Source: Malachius bipustulatus (lineage: Eukaryota; Arthropoda; Insecta; Coleoptera; Melyridae). From it: a DNA stretch of 64,000 bases. The translations under genes and the position numbers were made by a program. Shown in pieces: positions 31,687 through 49,000 of this stretch (position 1 is the first letter of the stretch; each line of letters starts with the position of its first letter). Location: contig OU342639.1 in the NCBI GenBank assembly GCA_910589415.1, forward strand, positions 16,066,268 through 16,130,267, read 5' to 3'. The notes under the pieces are model-generated. The model was not told the origin of the DNA, searched no databases, and was given only the letters and a program-made list of their open reading frames with translations.

Positions 31687-33133
31687 CAGCGTTACTGGTA
31701 ACTGGATACATTCCTTTGGTGATCTGATAAAACAAGAGGTAAGGAGTAAATTAACCCCAACATGCACTATACAAAACTCAATAGATTTTGAGATATTTCG
31801 ATTTTCAACTTTTCTTAAAAAAATGGTTTCAGATGTCTTGAAATGTAATTTTCAAAAAATCTACTTTAACTTTTTGATTTTTTTTTTTGCTGGAATACTT
31901 GTCCAATACTATGCTTCCTTCTGGAATAAAAAATATCCTGAGGTATTTCGATCGTGTGAAAATTTCAAAGAAAAACTTTCACAAACTATTTTTTTTAAAT
32001 AAGATTTAAAAGTTTTTACAAGTTATTTTCGCAAAATTGTCAAGGCACCTTGCGTACAAATTGTTTTAAAAACTTTCTTAGTGTAGTAGCTATCTAACAA
32101 GGTACGAATCTTGTACAAGAATAACAGAATCTCCCCGCTATGTACCGTTACCGAGGAACAAATCCTTAAGTCGGGACGTTTAAAAAAAAATACGACCCTG
32201 AACGGGGGTCTTAAAATTCTCGGATCCGGTCCATTTTCAATAGGTCGTATTTGGGGGTCACGAGCTTCGTCCCTACCAAGTTTCGTCCCGATCGGTAAAA
32301 CTTTCAGACACTTAGAGTGGCTATTACTAGGCTATTCCCGAAAAATCCCGAAATTCCCGAAAAAATGACACTTCCCGGGAACGGATCCCGCTCATTTTCA
32401 ACAGGCATCGTGCCACGGTGCGCCTCTTCAATCGAGCCAAATTTCAACTTTCCCACATGAAAACTGGCGGCTCTAGAGTGTTTCCTAGCAAAGTCACAGA
32501 AGTTTCGTAAGTATACGTATTCTTGTGCCCGAAAAATGTCTGTGTGTCGGTCTGTCTGTCTGTTACTTTGCTAGGAAACACTCTAGAGCCGCCAGTTTTC
32601 ATGTGGGAAGACCCCCGTTCAGGGCCGTATTTTTTTTAAAACGTCCCGACTTAAGGATTTGTTCCTCGGTAACGGTACATAGCGGGGAGATTCTGTTATT
32701 CTTGTACAAGATTCGTACCTTGTTAGATAGCTACTACACTAGGGAAGTTTTTAAAACAATTTGTACGCAAGTTGCCTTGACAATTTTGCGAAAATAACTT
32801 GTAAAAACTTTTAAATCTTATTTAAAAAAAATAGTTTGTGAAAGTTTTTCTTTGAAATTTTCACACGATCGAAATACCTCAGGATATTTTTTATTCCAGA
32901 AGGAAGCATAGTGTTGGACAAGTATTCCAGCAAAAAAAAAAATCAAAAAGTTAAAGTAGATTTTTTGAAAATTACATTTCAAGACATTTGAACCCATTTT
33001 TTTAAGAAAAGTTGAAAATCGAAATATCTCAAAATCTATTGAGTTTTGTATAGTGCATGTTGGGGTTAATTTACTCCTTACCTCTTGTTTTATCAGATCA
33101 CCAAAGGAATGTATCCAGTTACCAGTAACCCTG
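31687..33133. mobile_element. Large TA-flanked foldback element
   Basis: The ends CAGCGTTACTGGTAACTGG and CCAGTTACCAGTAACCCTG are flanked by TA. The arms match almost base for base: 31687-32213 with 32610-33133, and 32449-32494 with 32564-32609. The left arm carries an extra 235 bp (32214-32448) with no partner, so the right arm has a deletion or the left an insertion. The loop holds GTCGGTCTGTCTGTCTGTT. It splits an older repeat. Non-coding. Confidence 0.8.
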
Positions 33134-33424
33134 TAGATGTCTAGTCTGAAAATTTCAGTTCAATTCCTCCAAAGATGTGATCATAAACGGTTATAGAAAC
33201 TTAGCCATTTTTACCTACCCTAACCTTATCCAACAGTTTTTTTTTTTATTACAACACGGTCTTATATACAGTCGTTCCTATGCCATCAGGAGTACATAAA
33301 GTATAGTTCAATTTAGTACTCCTAATAGATGTACAAAACTACAAACTAGTACATAAAAAGTACATTAAATACAATAATACAATTTCGCAATTATTGTCAC
33401 TTTTAACTCTTGTTATGTAATATA

Positions 33425-34036
33425 CAGTGTCTGCTTAAGTTGGAACCATATGGAAAACTTTTTTATTGTTGGTTTTATGAAAAAATGTATTCTTGATAAA
33501 AAATTGTGCATGGTCCAAAACTCAAAATGCAACCATCAGATATCGATTTTTTTTAAGCCGTATACGAGGTGTGTCAAAAAATATCAATTTAACGCAAGAG
33601 TAAAGTACCTTTATTTTTGACAATATCAAAAATTGTTACTTAAAAAAGTTGATCAGTACTGCAAATGACATTCAAATATGCAATAACATGCAGTTGCTTA
33701 ACCAATAAAAAACAGCATAAAAGCTAAACCGCTGCTGATAAATCCTATCCCTTTGAGAAATCAAATATTTGATGAATTGCATATTTGAATGTCATTTGCA
33801 GTGCTGATCAACTTTTTTAAGTAACAATTTTTGATATTGTCAAAAATAAAGGTACTTTACTCTTACGTTAAATTGATATTTTTTGACACACCTCGTATAT
33901 AGCTCAAAAAAATCGATATTTAATGGTTGCATTTTAAGTTTTGGACCATGCACAACTTTTTGTCAAGAATACATTTTTTCATCAAATCAACAATAAAAAA
34001 GTTTTCCATATGGTTCCAACTTAAGCAGACACACTG
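33425..34036. mobile_element. TA-flanked MITE with about 255-bp arms
   Basis: The ends CAGTGTCTGCTTAAGTTGGA and TCCAACTTAAGCAGACACACTG have TA on both sides. The arms 33425-33682 and 33783-34036 include a GAGGTGTGTCAAAAAATATC block. Non-coding. Confidence 0.75.
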
Positions 34037-35801
34037 TACTATAGCATAATTCTATCTCGACCTCGGTGTCCTGAAACATTTTCGGGTTGCCTATACTTCA
34101 GAAACTTTGCATCTTTATTAGGATTTTGTTTAATTATTGGAATTTGAACAGGATTTTTTTTATCAATATTTGCCGTATGATTAAATTTTTGATTATTTTG
34201 ACTTTTGAAGTCAAATTTAGGGTCAAAGCATCTAGTACAAATTTTACACACCCGCCTCTCTCATTTGAACTAGGGTTCGATTAAATTTCTGTGAAATCTC
34301 CCTGGTTTCCTATTGAACCAGTTTTCAATAGGCCAAATAATTTTTTTTTTACTTTTACATAAAATCGAGCCACTGTAGAAGTTTAAAAAAGTCATTGCCA
34401 GATTTTTATTTAGATACGGATTTTGTTGGATTTAATGGGATTAAATATTATGGGGGTTTTCATCTCCTTTTTCACTTTTTATTAACAAACTTTTAAGCTG
34501 AAGTTTGCTGGCCCAAGTTTGCGCCGAGTTTTGCGCACCTCTCTCAACCGAGACGAATCCCCTTGGATATTTATTTAATGAACAATGACATCCCTTTAGA
34601 AGTTATAAAAAAGTTTTCTACTTTTTTCACACTTGAAGTTAACTGGGCCAAATTTTGTCCACTTTGGTATCTCAACCGAGAGAGGAACTGATTACAGTTA
34701 TGAAATCTCTTAAGTCACCATGCCTTCTCACAGAACAAATTTAACAGAAAAAAAACAACCCAAACAGATTTTTATTTATGATCGAGTTTGGCATGAATTA
34801 CTTTTTCTGGATTGTTTCAATTGTTTTTTTGACATGCTCTGTTGAACCCATATTTGAGAGCAATTGTATTGAGAGGAATTTATTGGAACAAATATTCAAA
34901 AATCAGTCGATTATTTTTTTGTTAATTTTATTTCACAAAAAATCCAGTATTTTAAAAAGCGATGAGAGTCAATAGACTCAGAATCCTAATGGTCATAATC
35001 ATAACAATAGACCAGAGTATGCAATATAGTTGAAAGGCGAGGGAAAAGGGCTCTTGCTGTTTCAAATCTTGAAAACCATCATTAGACCTGAGAACTTGCA
35101 GCCTGCAGAAATTTCTATAAAAAGACTTTAGATTTTTATTATTATCAAGTATTCCTTAGATTTTAAATTTTTGGGTTTTTTGATCTCCAATTCTGATTTT
35201 TGAAATCAAATCTGACACGAGTGACACGACCAAACTTAACACCTCAATCTCGAAAACGGTGAGGTTCTAGAGAAGAACTGATGAGAAATATTATTATCGT
35301 CAGGCTCGCTTTTCCATCTGACAAATTGTTTCCATATTCTTTTTTTTGTTTTGTTTCTTATTGGGAAATTTGACCTTCAATCTAATTTCATAAAAGGGAA
35401 AACTCGTATTGTATAGATAGTTTTTTTTTAATTGTTTTAATTGTCATACTCATTTCACCTTTAAATAACTCTAAATGATGATTTATGAAGATTTAAACTA
35501 GAAGCGTTATAAAGCTTTGTAGTATTAATGGGTACGATTTAATTGGCAAACAATGCTTAAAATGGTGACACATTATTGAGGTCGCGCTTGTGATGGTTTT
35601 TAATAATTTGAAAAAACTTATTGTTTCACTAAATTTATTGTATCTTCGCCAGTATTAAAATTTTTTGTTACGATTTTCAAGAATTGGGAGTTTGTTGATT
35701 ACTACTTAATACTTTCATACATTTGATTGTTTTACGAAAATAACGGATACAAGGAAGATGACTTGCCGTGAAATCACCCTGTTCGTTAAGAATTAATATT
35801 A
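34037..35801. other. No gene seen
   Basis: AT-rich intronic DNA with only short frames. No repeat pair or RNA gene recognised. Confidence 0.5.
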
Positions 35802-36277
35802 TGTCCCAAGATTTCTTTATCAAGGGATATCCGCGTTATTTCAAAAAAATAAACAAATGAAATTTGGAAAATTTCAACCATACCCCTAACGCTTTGCAGC
35901 TGCACCCTCAATGCCCCTTTACGCCTTTCCACCCCTAAGTAATCATGCCCTACTTTTTTTTTTGCTCGGCAGGATTGTTGACTTCTTTTTGAATACAATG
36001 TCATACGATTTTTTTAAATCGAGACATATCTAGCACGCCGAAAACAATATAATATTCTCGATTTAAAAAATCGTATGACATTGTATTCAAAAAGAAGTCA
36101 ACAATCCTGCCGAGCAAAAAAAAAAGTAGGGCATGATTACTTAGGGGTGGAAAGGCGTAAAGGGGCATTGAGGGTGCAGCTGCAAAGCCTTAGGGGTATG
36201 GTTGAAATTTCCCGAATTTCATTTGTTTATTTTTTGAAATAACGCGGTTATCCCTTGATAAAGAAATCTTAGGACTC
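35802..36277. mobile_element. Foldback with very short loop
   Basis: The arms 35802-36031 and 36054-36277 are almost perfect reverse complements separated by about 22 bp (ACATATCTAGCACGCCGAAA). They would form a near-continuous hairpin of about 225 bp. Short conserved blocks include TCGTATGACATTGTATTC. The next MITE begins a few bases to the right. Confidence 0.75.
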
Positions 36278-36285
36278 CCTGTATA

Positions 36286-37258
36286 CAGGGTGTCCGGTAA
36301 GTACCTCCTTATCTCTCGGGAGCATACAGGGGAGGTCAAAAAAAAACCTAGTCTGTCATAAAAAAATTCCTAGAGTGCCCCAAACGGAGATATGGAGCCC
36401 TAAAAGGGTGCCCCGCAATTTACTTTTTTGGCTCTAACTTTTGAACCGACCTGTATAATTGGATGGAATTTAAACACTTTAGAGAGGCCACAGAGAGCCA
36501 TCAGGCCATATTAAAGTCGATCTTCGACGTCGTCAGGGAAGTCAGGAACGGACTTACCATCATACTCGTTGAGTCAAAATTTTGACAGGTGTCACTTTAC
36601 AGAGCTAAAAACTATTTTTTTTTTTGAATAGTCTAATATTTCATCTTTAAAAAAGGTGTTCTTAATTTATTTCGGTAAAACTGACGGTTTTCGAGATAAA
36701 TCGGTTTTTAGGTATGCGAAACACTCAAAAGTTACTGATGCTAAACACAAACAGGTAAAAATCAGGTTCTTGTTGATAAACCTACCTACATAATGGATTG
36801 CTATTGACGGAACTTTTGGTCAAAATTCGCATAAAAGTCGATTTATCTTGAGAACCGCTAGTTTTATCGAAATAAATTAAGAGTACCTTTTGTGAAGATG
36901 AATGACCAGCGTATTTAAAAAATAAGTTTTCAGCTCTGTAAAATGACACCTGTCAAAACTTTGACACAATGAGTGTGGTGGTAAGTCCGTTCCTGACTTC
37001 CTTTAGGACGTCAAACATCCACTCTGATATGGCTTAATGAGTCTTCATGGCATCTATAAAAAATTAAAATTTCATCAAATTATTATACAGGTCGGTTCAA
37101 AAGTTAGAGCCAAAAAAGTAAATCTTAGGGTACCATTTCGGGGCTCTGTATCTCCGTTTAGGGACACTTTAGTAATGTTTTTTTTATGACAGACTAGGTT
37201 TATTTTGACCTCCCCTGTATGCTCCCGAGAGATTAGGAGGTACTTACCGGACACCCTG
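36286..37258. mobile_element. TA-flanked MITE, CAGGGTGTCCGGTAAG family, copy 1
   Basis: The ends CAGGGTGTCCGGTAAGTACC and GGTACTTACCGGACACCCTG are bordered by TA. 973 bp, with long arms (blocks CCTCCCCTGTATGCTCCCG and GACAGACTAGGTTT). A second copy stands at 54827-55726. Non-coding. Confidence 0.8.
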
Positions 37259-37274
37259 TATACCTATACCTATA

Positions 37275-41008
<3,734 letters not shown>

Positions 41009-41269
41009 CCACCCACCTGCAGCAACGTCCCGGAGGTCAAGCCTGGCCGACGGGTGCTTCTCCTGCGATCTCCGCCTCATCTCCCGCCAAGCAACAGCAG
41101 CTCCGTTTACAACTCCTTCAGCTAGAACGGGAGAAACTTAAACAACGTCAACAGGAAATCCGCCGTCAGCAGGACTTGATGCGAGGCAGTAGCACAGATC
41201 TGCCATTGGATCCATTTCTTCCCACTCTCAATGACCACTCCAGGCAGGAGTCCGCCGATTCGGGACTAG
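41009..41269 (+). CDS. yki: Yorkie exon: coiled coil and Warts-type site
   Basis: It follows the acceptor cttcttgcag. CC completes a Pro codon to continue DPRIP, then THLQQRPGGQAW. The Gln/Arg-rich stretch QLRLQLLQLEREKLKQRQQE is the coiled coil conserved in YAP/Yorkie. Near the end, DPFLPTLNDHSRQESADSGL matches the YAP region around Ser397. HSRQES fits the LATS/Warts consensus H-x-R-x-x-S. The DSG that follows lacks the second Ser of the vertebrate phosphodegron once spliced to the next exon. Donor at 41270 (gtctgt), leaving G for the next codon. The frame stays open for a few codons past the donor, so a read-through isoform cannot be excluded. Confidence 0.9.
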
Positions 41270-42687
41270 GTCTGTATTTTCAAAGCGGTGGTGCTTAGAA
41301 AATTCGAGATTGGAAAGGGGTGAGGGAGGGTTATTCCTCTTCAGATTAGCTGCATTAATCTGAATTTGTAGCTTAGTTGAGCGAAAAAAGCTAATCTGTA
41401 GAGTTTGAGCAGGGAATCAAAGTATGGGGCGGCTTTGCTTTATATAACTTTTTGTAACATTGCTTTGAAGTGTTATAAAAAGTTCAAAACTGCTTGATTT
41501 TTTTATTTTTTATTTTTAGTTTACTTATGCACGCCCACATACATCTACACGAGTATCCTTAATGTTAATAAGCATATTTAATTGGTGCTAACCTGAAGAA
41601 TAAGTCTTGATAATACATAATAGGTTTCATAGAAAGGAATATATAATTTTGCAGTTTAGGTGTTTTATGTTTATTTTATTGAGCATGAGTCTTTTAAGTA
41701 CTAGGGTTTATTTTTTACATTTAATGGGGTACCTATGTATTTGAAAATATCAGGTCACCTATCTATCTTTGAAACTTGGTCCTAGGGTAATCACCATAAC
41801 TTGGGAAAATTCACACTCAGACTCGATTTATCCCTAACCTTTCACACATTATAACACAGATTTTTAATTGCCTAAATTATTATAAAATAGATAGTAATAA
41901 AATTTTGGGATCAATAGGTAATAATTTAAATTAAATTATTAGGTTTTCTTTTAAAACTGGCTGTTACTAAATGTATACATTATTTTTTGACAATAAACAT
42001 TTTAATTATTAAAATTATTAGGTTTTTTTATTTCTTGATCTTTTTTACACCTACAGTAGTTTGTTATTAATTGTTCATGATCATGTATTAACAATTATTA
42101 TTTTACTAACAATGAGTGTGCAGAGAAACTAAAATCTGTTATACTTAAATATATATTTTAATTGAAATAAACAATTTGTCAAAAATAGCTGAAGCCAAAA
42201 TGTTTTATAATTATAACACTGGGCACAAATTTCACTAGTATCTCTGGTCTTCTATTTGAAATAGAAAAGTGTAGGTCTAATTTTATAATTTTCTGATCCA
42301 TTTCTTTGAACGTAAATTAGGCAAGGTACCTAGCCTAGACATTATTTATTAAATAGAAATAGCCACCAGGAAACGTAAAGTATTTCTTTGGCACCTGATG
42401 AAACTAAATAATTTATTTCTTCTTATTTGGACTTCGGCTTCAGGTAATTTTAGCTGCTAGTCATGATAAATTTCCTGGACCGAATTGCCATAACTAATTT
42501 GAAAGTAAAAGCTGTGTGATCCTGAAATTTTATACTTGTGTTGGCATTTTTAATTTTACCATTGTAACAACGATTCGTCCACGAGTATACATAAATCACC
42601 CCTTACCATTGACACGACTACTTTTATATAAATCAGTGAGGTGTCAAAGGATTGTATTAAATTTTACATGTTCAATTTTCTCTGCAG
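41270..42687. other. yki intron, nothing else seen
   Basis: 1418 bp, AT-rich, phase-consistent ends (gtctgt and ttctctgcag). No gene or repeat pair recognised. Confidence 0.6.
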
Positions 42688-42839
42688 ATGATTTAGTCCC
42701 GACGTTGCAATTGGGCGAAGAGTTCCCAAATGTCATATTAGATGATCAATTAGGAGAAGAGTTTCCAATCTTAGACGACGACGTACAATCGTTAATGAAC
42801 TCGTCGACCAGACCTGATAATGCACTGATATGGTTGTAG
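42688..42839 (+). CDS. yki: Yorkie last exon: acidic C-terminus and PDZ-type tail
   Basis: The exon follows ttctctgcag and begins AT, completing an Asp codon. It encodes DDLVPTLQLGEEFPNVILDD and a near repeat (LGEEFPILDDD), an acidic region likely to serve in activation. It ends PDNALIWL and TAG. A final -WL tail of this kind corresponds to the PDZ-binding end of YAP (-TWL). The doubled LGEEFP motif is a small internal duplication. Confidence 0.92.
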
Positions 42840-45800
42840 AACGAACCTGCACGCACACTTGGACAAGATTAAGTTAAAAAACTCATCTATTTGAAATTTA
42901 GAGAAATATACAATGACATCTTAACAAATAGTATAGATACCTTATTTAAAGACAAAAAAATTAAGCTGAGACTTTGAAAGTCGGCTTGTTAAAACTGAAA
43001 CATTAGCATTGAGGTATCTGCATGGAAAATTATTATTGGAGGAGGAATCGTTTGAAGTATTAAAATTTCCCTAACATCAGTCATATTATGTACTCCTAGT
43101 TTTCCATGGTACTACCTTGATCTGATGGTTAACCTAAATTCATTTTAGGTGCGTTTATTTCAATAAAAGGACAAGACAGAGCTTTATTTTGAATATTTTT
43201 TCAACAGCTTGTCAAAAATACACAAAGGAAACGTGCAAGATTGTGATCTCTGATATTATTTAAAAAACTATAATAACATGTATGATTGTTTGCCCAGTAA
43301 AGTAAGCTAAGTCTTGTCAGATCAGTTGTTTTTGACAAGTTGTTTAAAAATTATTAATCGTATAAACTTTATGGTGCTAAGCTTTTGGTAGGTAATTCAG
43401 AAAGGAAAGTCTTGTAATAGTTGTATGTAATTTATAAGATGATAAAAGTTTAGCTTTCTGAATTGACAATCATAATTTGGATATATTATAGATCGTACTT
43501 AATTAAACACCCAAAAATGCACTTTAAAATTTACAAAACGCATTTATAAAATAATTATATGTATACATTTTGCACGACTTGTCAATTCAGCAAACTTTAT
43601 TTTTTGCAAAGCATATTTGTACATATGTAAGTAAATAAATCTACTCTATTACTTTACATATGTAAGGACAGTTTGTATAATTATTCTAATTTGATTATCC
43701 TCATAACCAGTTAAAAGAGACAGCCCTTATACCAACTGTACCTACACATTTACCATGTCCTTGTATTTATTACTTGTTTTGGCAGGTCTCATTTTCTTAT
43801 CATTATTACCACCCTTTATATTTTATTAAATATTTTAAGAATTGTTATATTTTATTGTTTTGATTCATATGTGTGGGTTCTACCTATGATATTTGTTGAG
43901 GTTGAACATAACATGTTAATAATTTGTTTGACACAACAACAAATTTTGCATCATAATTACAATTGTTTCTATATTCTTCATGTAAATGTAAATACATAGA
44001 ATATTAATTTTGATTTATAGGTGCTAAACTGCTAAGTAATATAAGTATGATTAAAAAAAAAACAACAAAAAAATTGATAAAAAAGTGGTTGTTGAAATTT
44101 ATAAAAAAAAGTATTATTAAATTACATATACCCATGGCCCATGGATATAAATAAATATTATTTAACTATTTAATATCACTTATTTCTACATTCAAAACAA
44201 AGTATTTAGTTATTGTTACCTATAGTTAATCCTGTGCAATTATTCATTAAATATAAGATTATTTCTTATTTTTTACATGGGAAAATCTACAGCAAAATAC
44301 TTTGCAGTTCGTAAAACAATCAATACAAGAACAAACTTGCACCAATTTTTCTCTATTCCAAACAAACTATAGGTCAATTCTGATACAAAATTTGTGATCG
44401 TGTCAAATCAAACGTCAAATAATGCTCCGACTAGGTAGAATACAAAATTTTGCTGTTGTATCTGTCAAAACATGCAATTTGTGCCTTACACGAGTTGGCA
44501 ACACTACTTTGCAACTGACTATTTTATACGCTGCAATACTGTCCGAAATTGGACCTCTGGGATGACCTGATAAGTCCAATAGAGCAAATGATCGTGTGAA
44601 TGTTTGAACGTATGTATGTATGCGATTATGCGCATGCGTGAGTGAATTCTACAGGTGACTCATATTTTGATGGCAAAAATTCAAAAATCAATTTACCGTT
44701 TTGTTTAGATTTACTAAAATTTATAAGTAATTTTGATGAGAAGTTTTGTTTAGTTTCGAGCTTCTCATTCTTTTAGTGTTTAAGTGAGGATTGCATTTTA
44801 CTGGAATTGATCAAGAAGAATTTTTTTTTCTTACTGTTGAAGAATCTTATGAAAAAATAAAAAAAAAACATGTTGAGTAATAGTAGCAGTTACGAGAAAA
44901 TAGGTTTTTGAATTTTTGCTGAATATAATGTGGAAGCTTGTAAAATCGTTCATATTGGCACCCCTTGCTCTAAACAATTAGAGCACGCTGGTGTGATTTG
45001 TATACTTATAAATTCTGTTTTATGTTAACTGCAGGGTTAACATGTTGACATGATGCTCATTATACAACAAAAATCCATCCATTTTGGTGCCTTTTTATTA
45101 TTGTATATATTTTAAAATTTTATTAGTTTTAGGTACTGTAGACCATTTTTATACTAACATCATTATAAGCTGTGCCTTTATAATAATAATCCATCTTAGC
45201 TTTTAAGTATTTTTTGCCTATGGCGGCTTTAATTATACAAAAGTACTCCTACACATACATAAATGGTTCAAATTGAGAGAAATAGGAATATTTATAAATA
45301 ATTATAATTTTCTTTATTACTCTTATTAGATTTTTTTTTGTAATAGTTTTGAGTCTAGTAATTCTCTGATTATATCAGGATACTTACAAATCTTGTAATA
45401 CAATTACTTATTAAGAAAAGCTCAACAACTAGGTGTTGGTTCTTAGGTTTTTATCAGTACAAAAGTTGTTTCAGATTTATAGAATTTTTCTATCAAAAAT
45501 AAATATTTATATTTTTTGATGTTAAATAAATAAAATAAATGTTAGCTAGGTCGATTTCAATATTTTAAGTTAATTACCAATTGTAGTTTTTCTATAAATA
45601 ATTGTTATTTACACTATTGCAACTGATATCAATAGCATATCATTTTATTGTGAATTAATTGTATTAGATTTGTACTATGTAAATATATAAATAAACATTG
45701 TAATATACTTGGTTTTTGTTATTTTCTTTTGTAAGTAATTATTATTGTATTAAAATAAAATAGATATAAATAAAAGTTGCCTTGAAGAAAATTCAGATAA

Positions 45801-46013
45801 CCAAACCATCATGATAAATCAGAAAATGATAAAATAACACAAACTGATATAAAAATTATTAACACCAAAGTTGCACCTAGAAACCTGCTCTGATTTTCAA
45901 TTCAATAAATATTGTAAGTACCTACTACATAATTGTTTGATAACAATATTATAATCAAATTTGATCTATTTTTATTTTTTAGATTTCCAATGAAAATTAA
46001 TTAATCGCATAAA
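42840..46013 (+). other. Probable yki 3' UTR and intergenic DNA
   Basis: AT-rich, no reading frames of note. Several AATAAA signals occur, for instance around 45690, so the UTR end cannot be fixed. The tract just before 46014 has TTTTTATTTTTTAG (ending 45982), which could be the acceptor of a 5' UTR intron of the SMYD-type gene. Confidence 0.5.
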
Positions 46014-49000
46014 ATGGATACCAATGACAAAGCACGGCAGAGACAAGCGTATATAGATGAAAGAAAAAATTTTCTAGGACTTCACAGTTTAGTAAGAGAA
46101 GATGATCCCCCAGTACTGGAACGTGATTACACACAAGTTAGCTATAAAAATAGTGTGTATACGAGTTTTTTCGATGAATTTGTAATTGATGAATTTGATG
46201 CGTTCAGAAAATATTACACTGCAGTTCAGCTGAGTAATTATCATTTGCATTTCACTCAAGAAGCAACTCTGAGAGGTAAACCATGTTCATTGTATCCGCA
46301 AGATAAAGTCCCTCTCTATGAATATGATCAAGTTTCCGACTGCCATGAACATTATCATGTAGTAACCAGAAAGAATCGTTTTATACATGAATCGCTTAAT
46401 ATTTCACTTAGTTTTGTAAATCAAAAAGAGAGATGTATAAGGACAAGCAAAGCAATTGCTCCTGGTACAGTTTTAATTGTAGAAAGAGCCATCATTATGG
46501 CAAATTCCAGCTTGTGTAAATGCAACTATCCTGGTGAGCACGCATTGCATCGTTGTTTCCTTTGTGCTGCTCCTAAGACTCACACCACCGAAATGAACAA
46601 ATGTAAAAACTGTAATATGGTTCTTCATTGCAAAAATGGATGTAAGCTTCTTAGCACTGAAGTTGATCACAGCATCGATTGTCCCGGATTGAAATATCAC
46701 TTCTGGGGCTCAAATCTTGAAGATCGTAGCTATATCGCCATGCGTATGATGCTTTATGGAGCGAAATCATTTTTTGTTACAGGAAAAAGTTATGATTTAT
46801 TGAGCGTCGAAAATTGGGGTCAAAATGATTACTCTTATTCAGAGATTTTTCACTTGCCTTCTCATTTTCATCAGCAGTCAAAAGAAAGTCTCGCCGAAAT
46901 CTTATATTTAGTTACTAGAACGTTGTATTATATCAAAGAAAATACAACCTTCTTCTCCTGGGTTCGAGAATGTGTACAAGAAGAAGATATTCACTTCACT
47001 GACTACGCCTTGACAATTTTTATTGGTGGACTATTATTGAAACACTATTGTCAATCAATACATAATAATGTTGTTTTCCACTTACCTAATTATAGATTCA
47101 GCATGATTTCAGAATTTATTGAACGGAAATCAAGAGCTATTTGTCCTTTCATAGCTCTGCTCAACCACTCCTGCCAACCTAATGCAGTACTAATATATCA
47201 AGATGATGTTGCAATAGTTAAATCTTTCAAAAACATTGAAGAAGGTGAAGAGATCACTATCGCTTATAAAGAAATCGACATATTCGAAGGTCATCCATTT
47301 AGAAATGAGATGGCCGTAGAAATTTTGGGTTTTGAGTGTGAGTGTAAGCTTTGTACTGAGCAAGGTCTACATGGTGATAGAGTGTACAAGTGTCAGTACT
47401 GTGAGGGACCTGTTGAACTCCATTTCACAGATCCTGTAACTAAAAAACGACGGCTTATGTCCGAGTTATTAAAAGATTCGAAGAAGAAAAATATCGTAAT
47501 AAATAAAGACATAGAAGATTACCTGAATCAATCCGAATCTGGAGACACTATAACTATACAGTTAGTAGTTAACGACAATAATGAGCTAAAGAGTCCTGAA
47601 AAAGATGCGATAAGAAGAAAGGCTCTCAACATTGATGGTGAAGATAAAAATTTGTATGATGAAAGTGTACTCGAAGAATTTGAAAGAATGGCTTCAGAGA
47701 TGGATATAAAAAAAACTGTGAGAATTCTAAATGAAGAAATAAATAAGGAGAATGTCATTCAACGACTTACAATACTGAGTTCAATTAAAGAAGAAGATGA
47801 AGAAAAACCAGTTCCAAGTACAAGTCGAGACTCTATGAAACAGACTATTATCGATAATAGTGAAGCGAAAAATACTCCTGAAGATTTGGAAGACAAAGAA
47901 GAACCAATTTCAGTTACAAGTCGAGCCTCAGTTGAAAAAACTGAAGATGAAACAAAGGAGAAAACTTTAATTGAAGAAAATACTTACATTATCGATAAAA
48001 CGGAACTGTCAAAAATTCCCGAAGATTCACAAGGCAGCGAAGAACTAATTCCAAGTACAAGTCGAGACTCTTTGGCAGAATCTGAAAACGAATCTGACGA
48101 AGAAACTTTAACTGGAGAGGAGACTGAAGAAGAATCTTCAACTGAAGAAAGGGCTCACATTATTGAAAAAAAGGAAGCTGAAGAAAATCTTGAAGATTTC
48201 GAAGAACCAATTCCAAGTACAAGTCGAGACTCTTTGGCAGAATCTGAAAACGAATCTGACGAAGAAACTTTAACTGGAGAGGAGACTGAAGAAGAATTTT
48301 CAACTGAAGAAAGGGCTCACATTATTGAAAAAAAGGAAGCTGAAGAAAATCTTGAAGATTTCGAAGAACCAATTCCAAGTACAAGTCGTGACTCTTTGGC
48401 AGAATCTGAAAACGAATCTGACGAAGAAACTTTAACTGGAGAGGAAACTGAAGAAGAATTTTCAACTGAAGAAAATGCTCACATTGAAAAAAAGGAAGCT
48501 GAAAAAAATCCTGAAGATCTAAAAGAAAAAGAAGAACCAATTGGAAGTTCACGTGGAGACTCTTTGCAACAAACTGCTCCTGAAAAAAAGGCTTACATTA
48601 TCGCTAAGGAAGCCGAAAAAATTCCTAAAGATTTCGAAGAAACAATTCCAAATACAAGCCGAGACTCTACTGAAGACAAATCTGAAGAAGACACTTTATC
48701 TGGAGACGAAACTGAAGAATTTTTAACTGAAGAAATCACTCACATTATCGATAAAAGGGAACTGAAGAAAACTTCAAAAGATTCAGAAGAAAATGAAGAA
48801 CTAATTTCAAGTACAAGTCCATATTCTATCGAAGAAACTGAAGATGATTCGGAAACAGAAACTTTGACTGGAGATGAAATTGATGAAGTCTCTTCAACTA
48901 AAAAAATTACTTATGTTATTAATAAAAGGAAAATTAAAAAGGAAGAAACTGAAGAATCTGAAGACGATTCTGAAACAGAAACGTTGACTGGAGACGAAAT

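Noticed and set aside
32111..32797. 85- and 90-codon frames in the large foldback
   Set aside because: They follow the inverted arms and the CTGT-rich loop; no protein similarity seen.
35802..36277. MicroRNA precursor
   Set aside because: Arms are over 200 bp and nearly perfect, much longer than an animal miRNA hairpin; a foldback element is the better reading.
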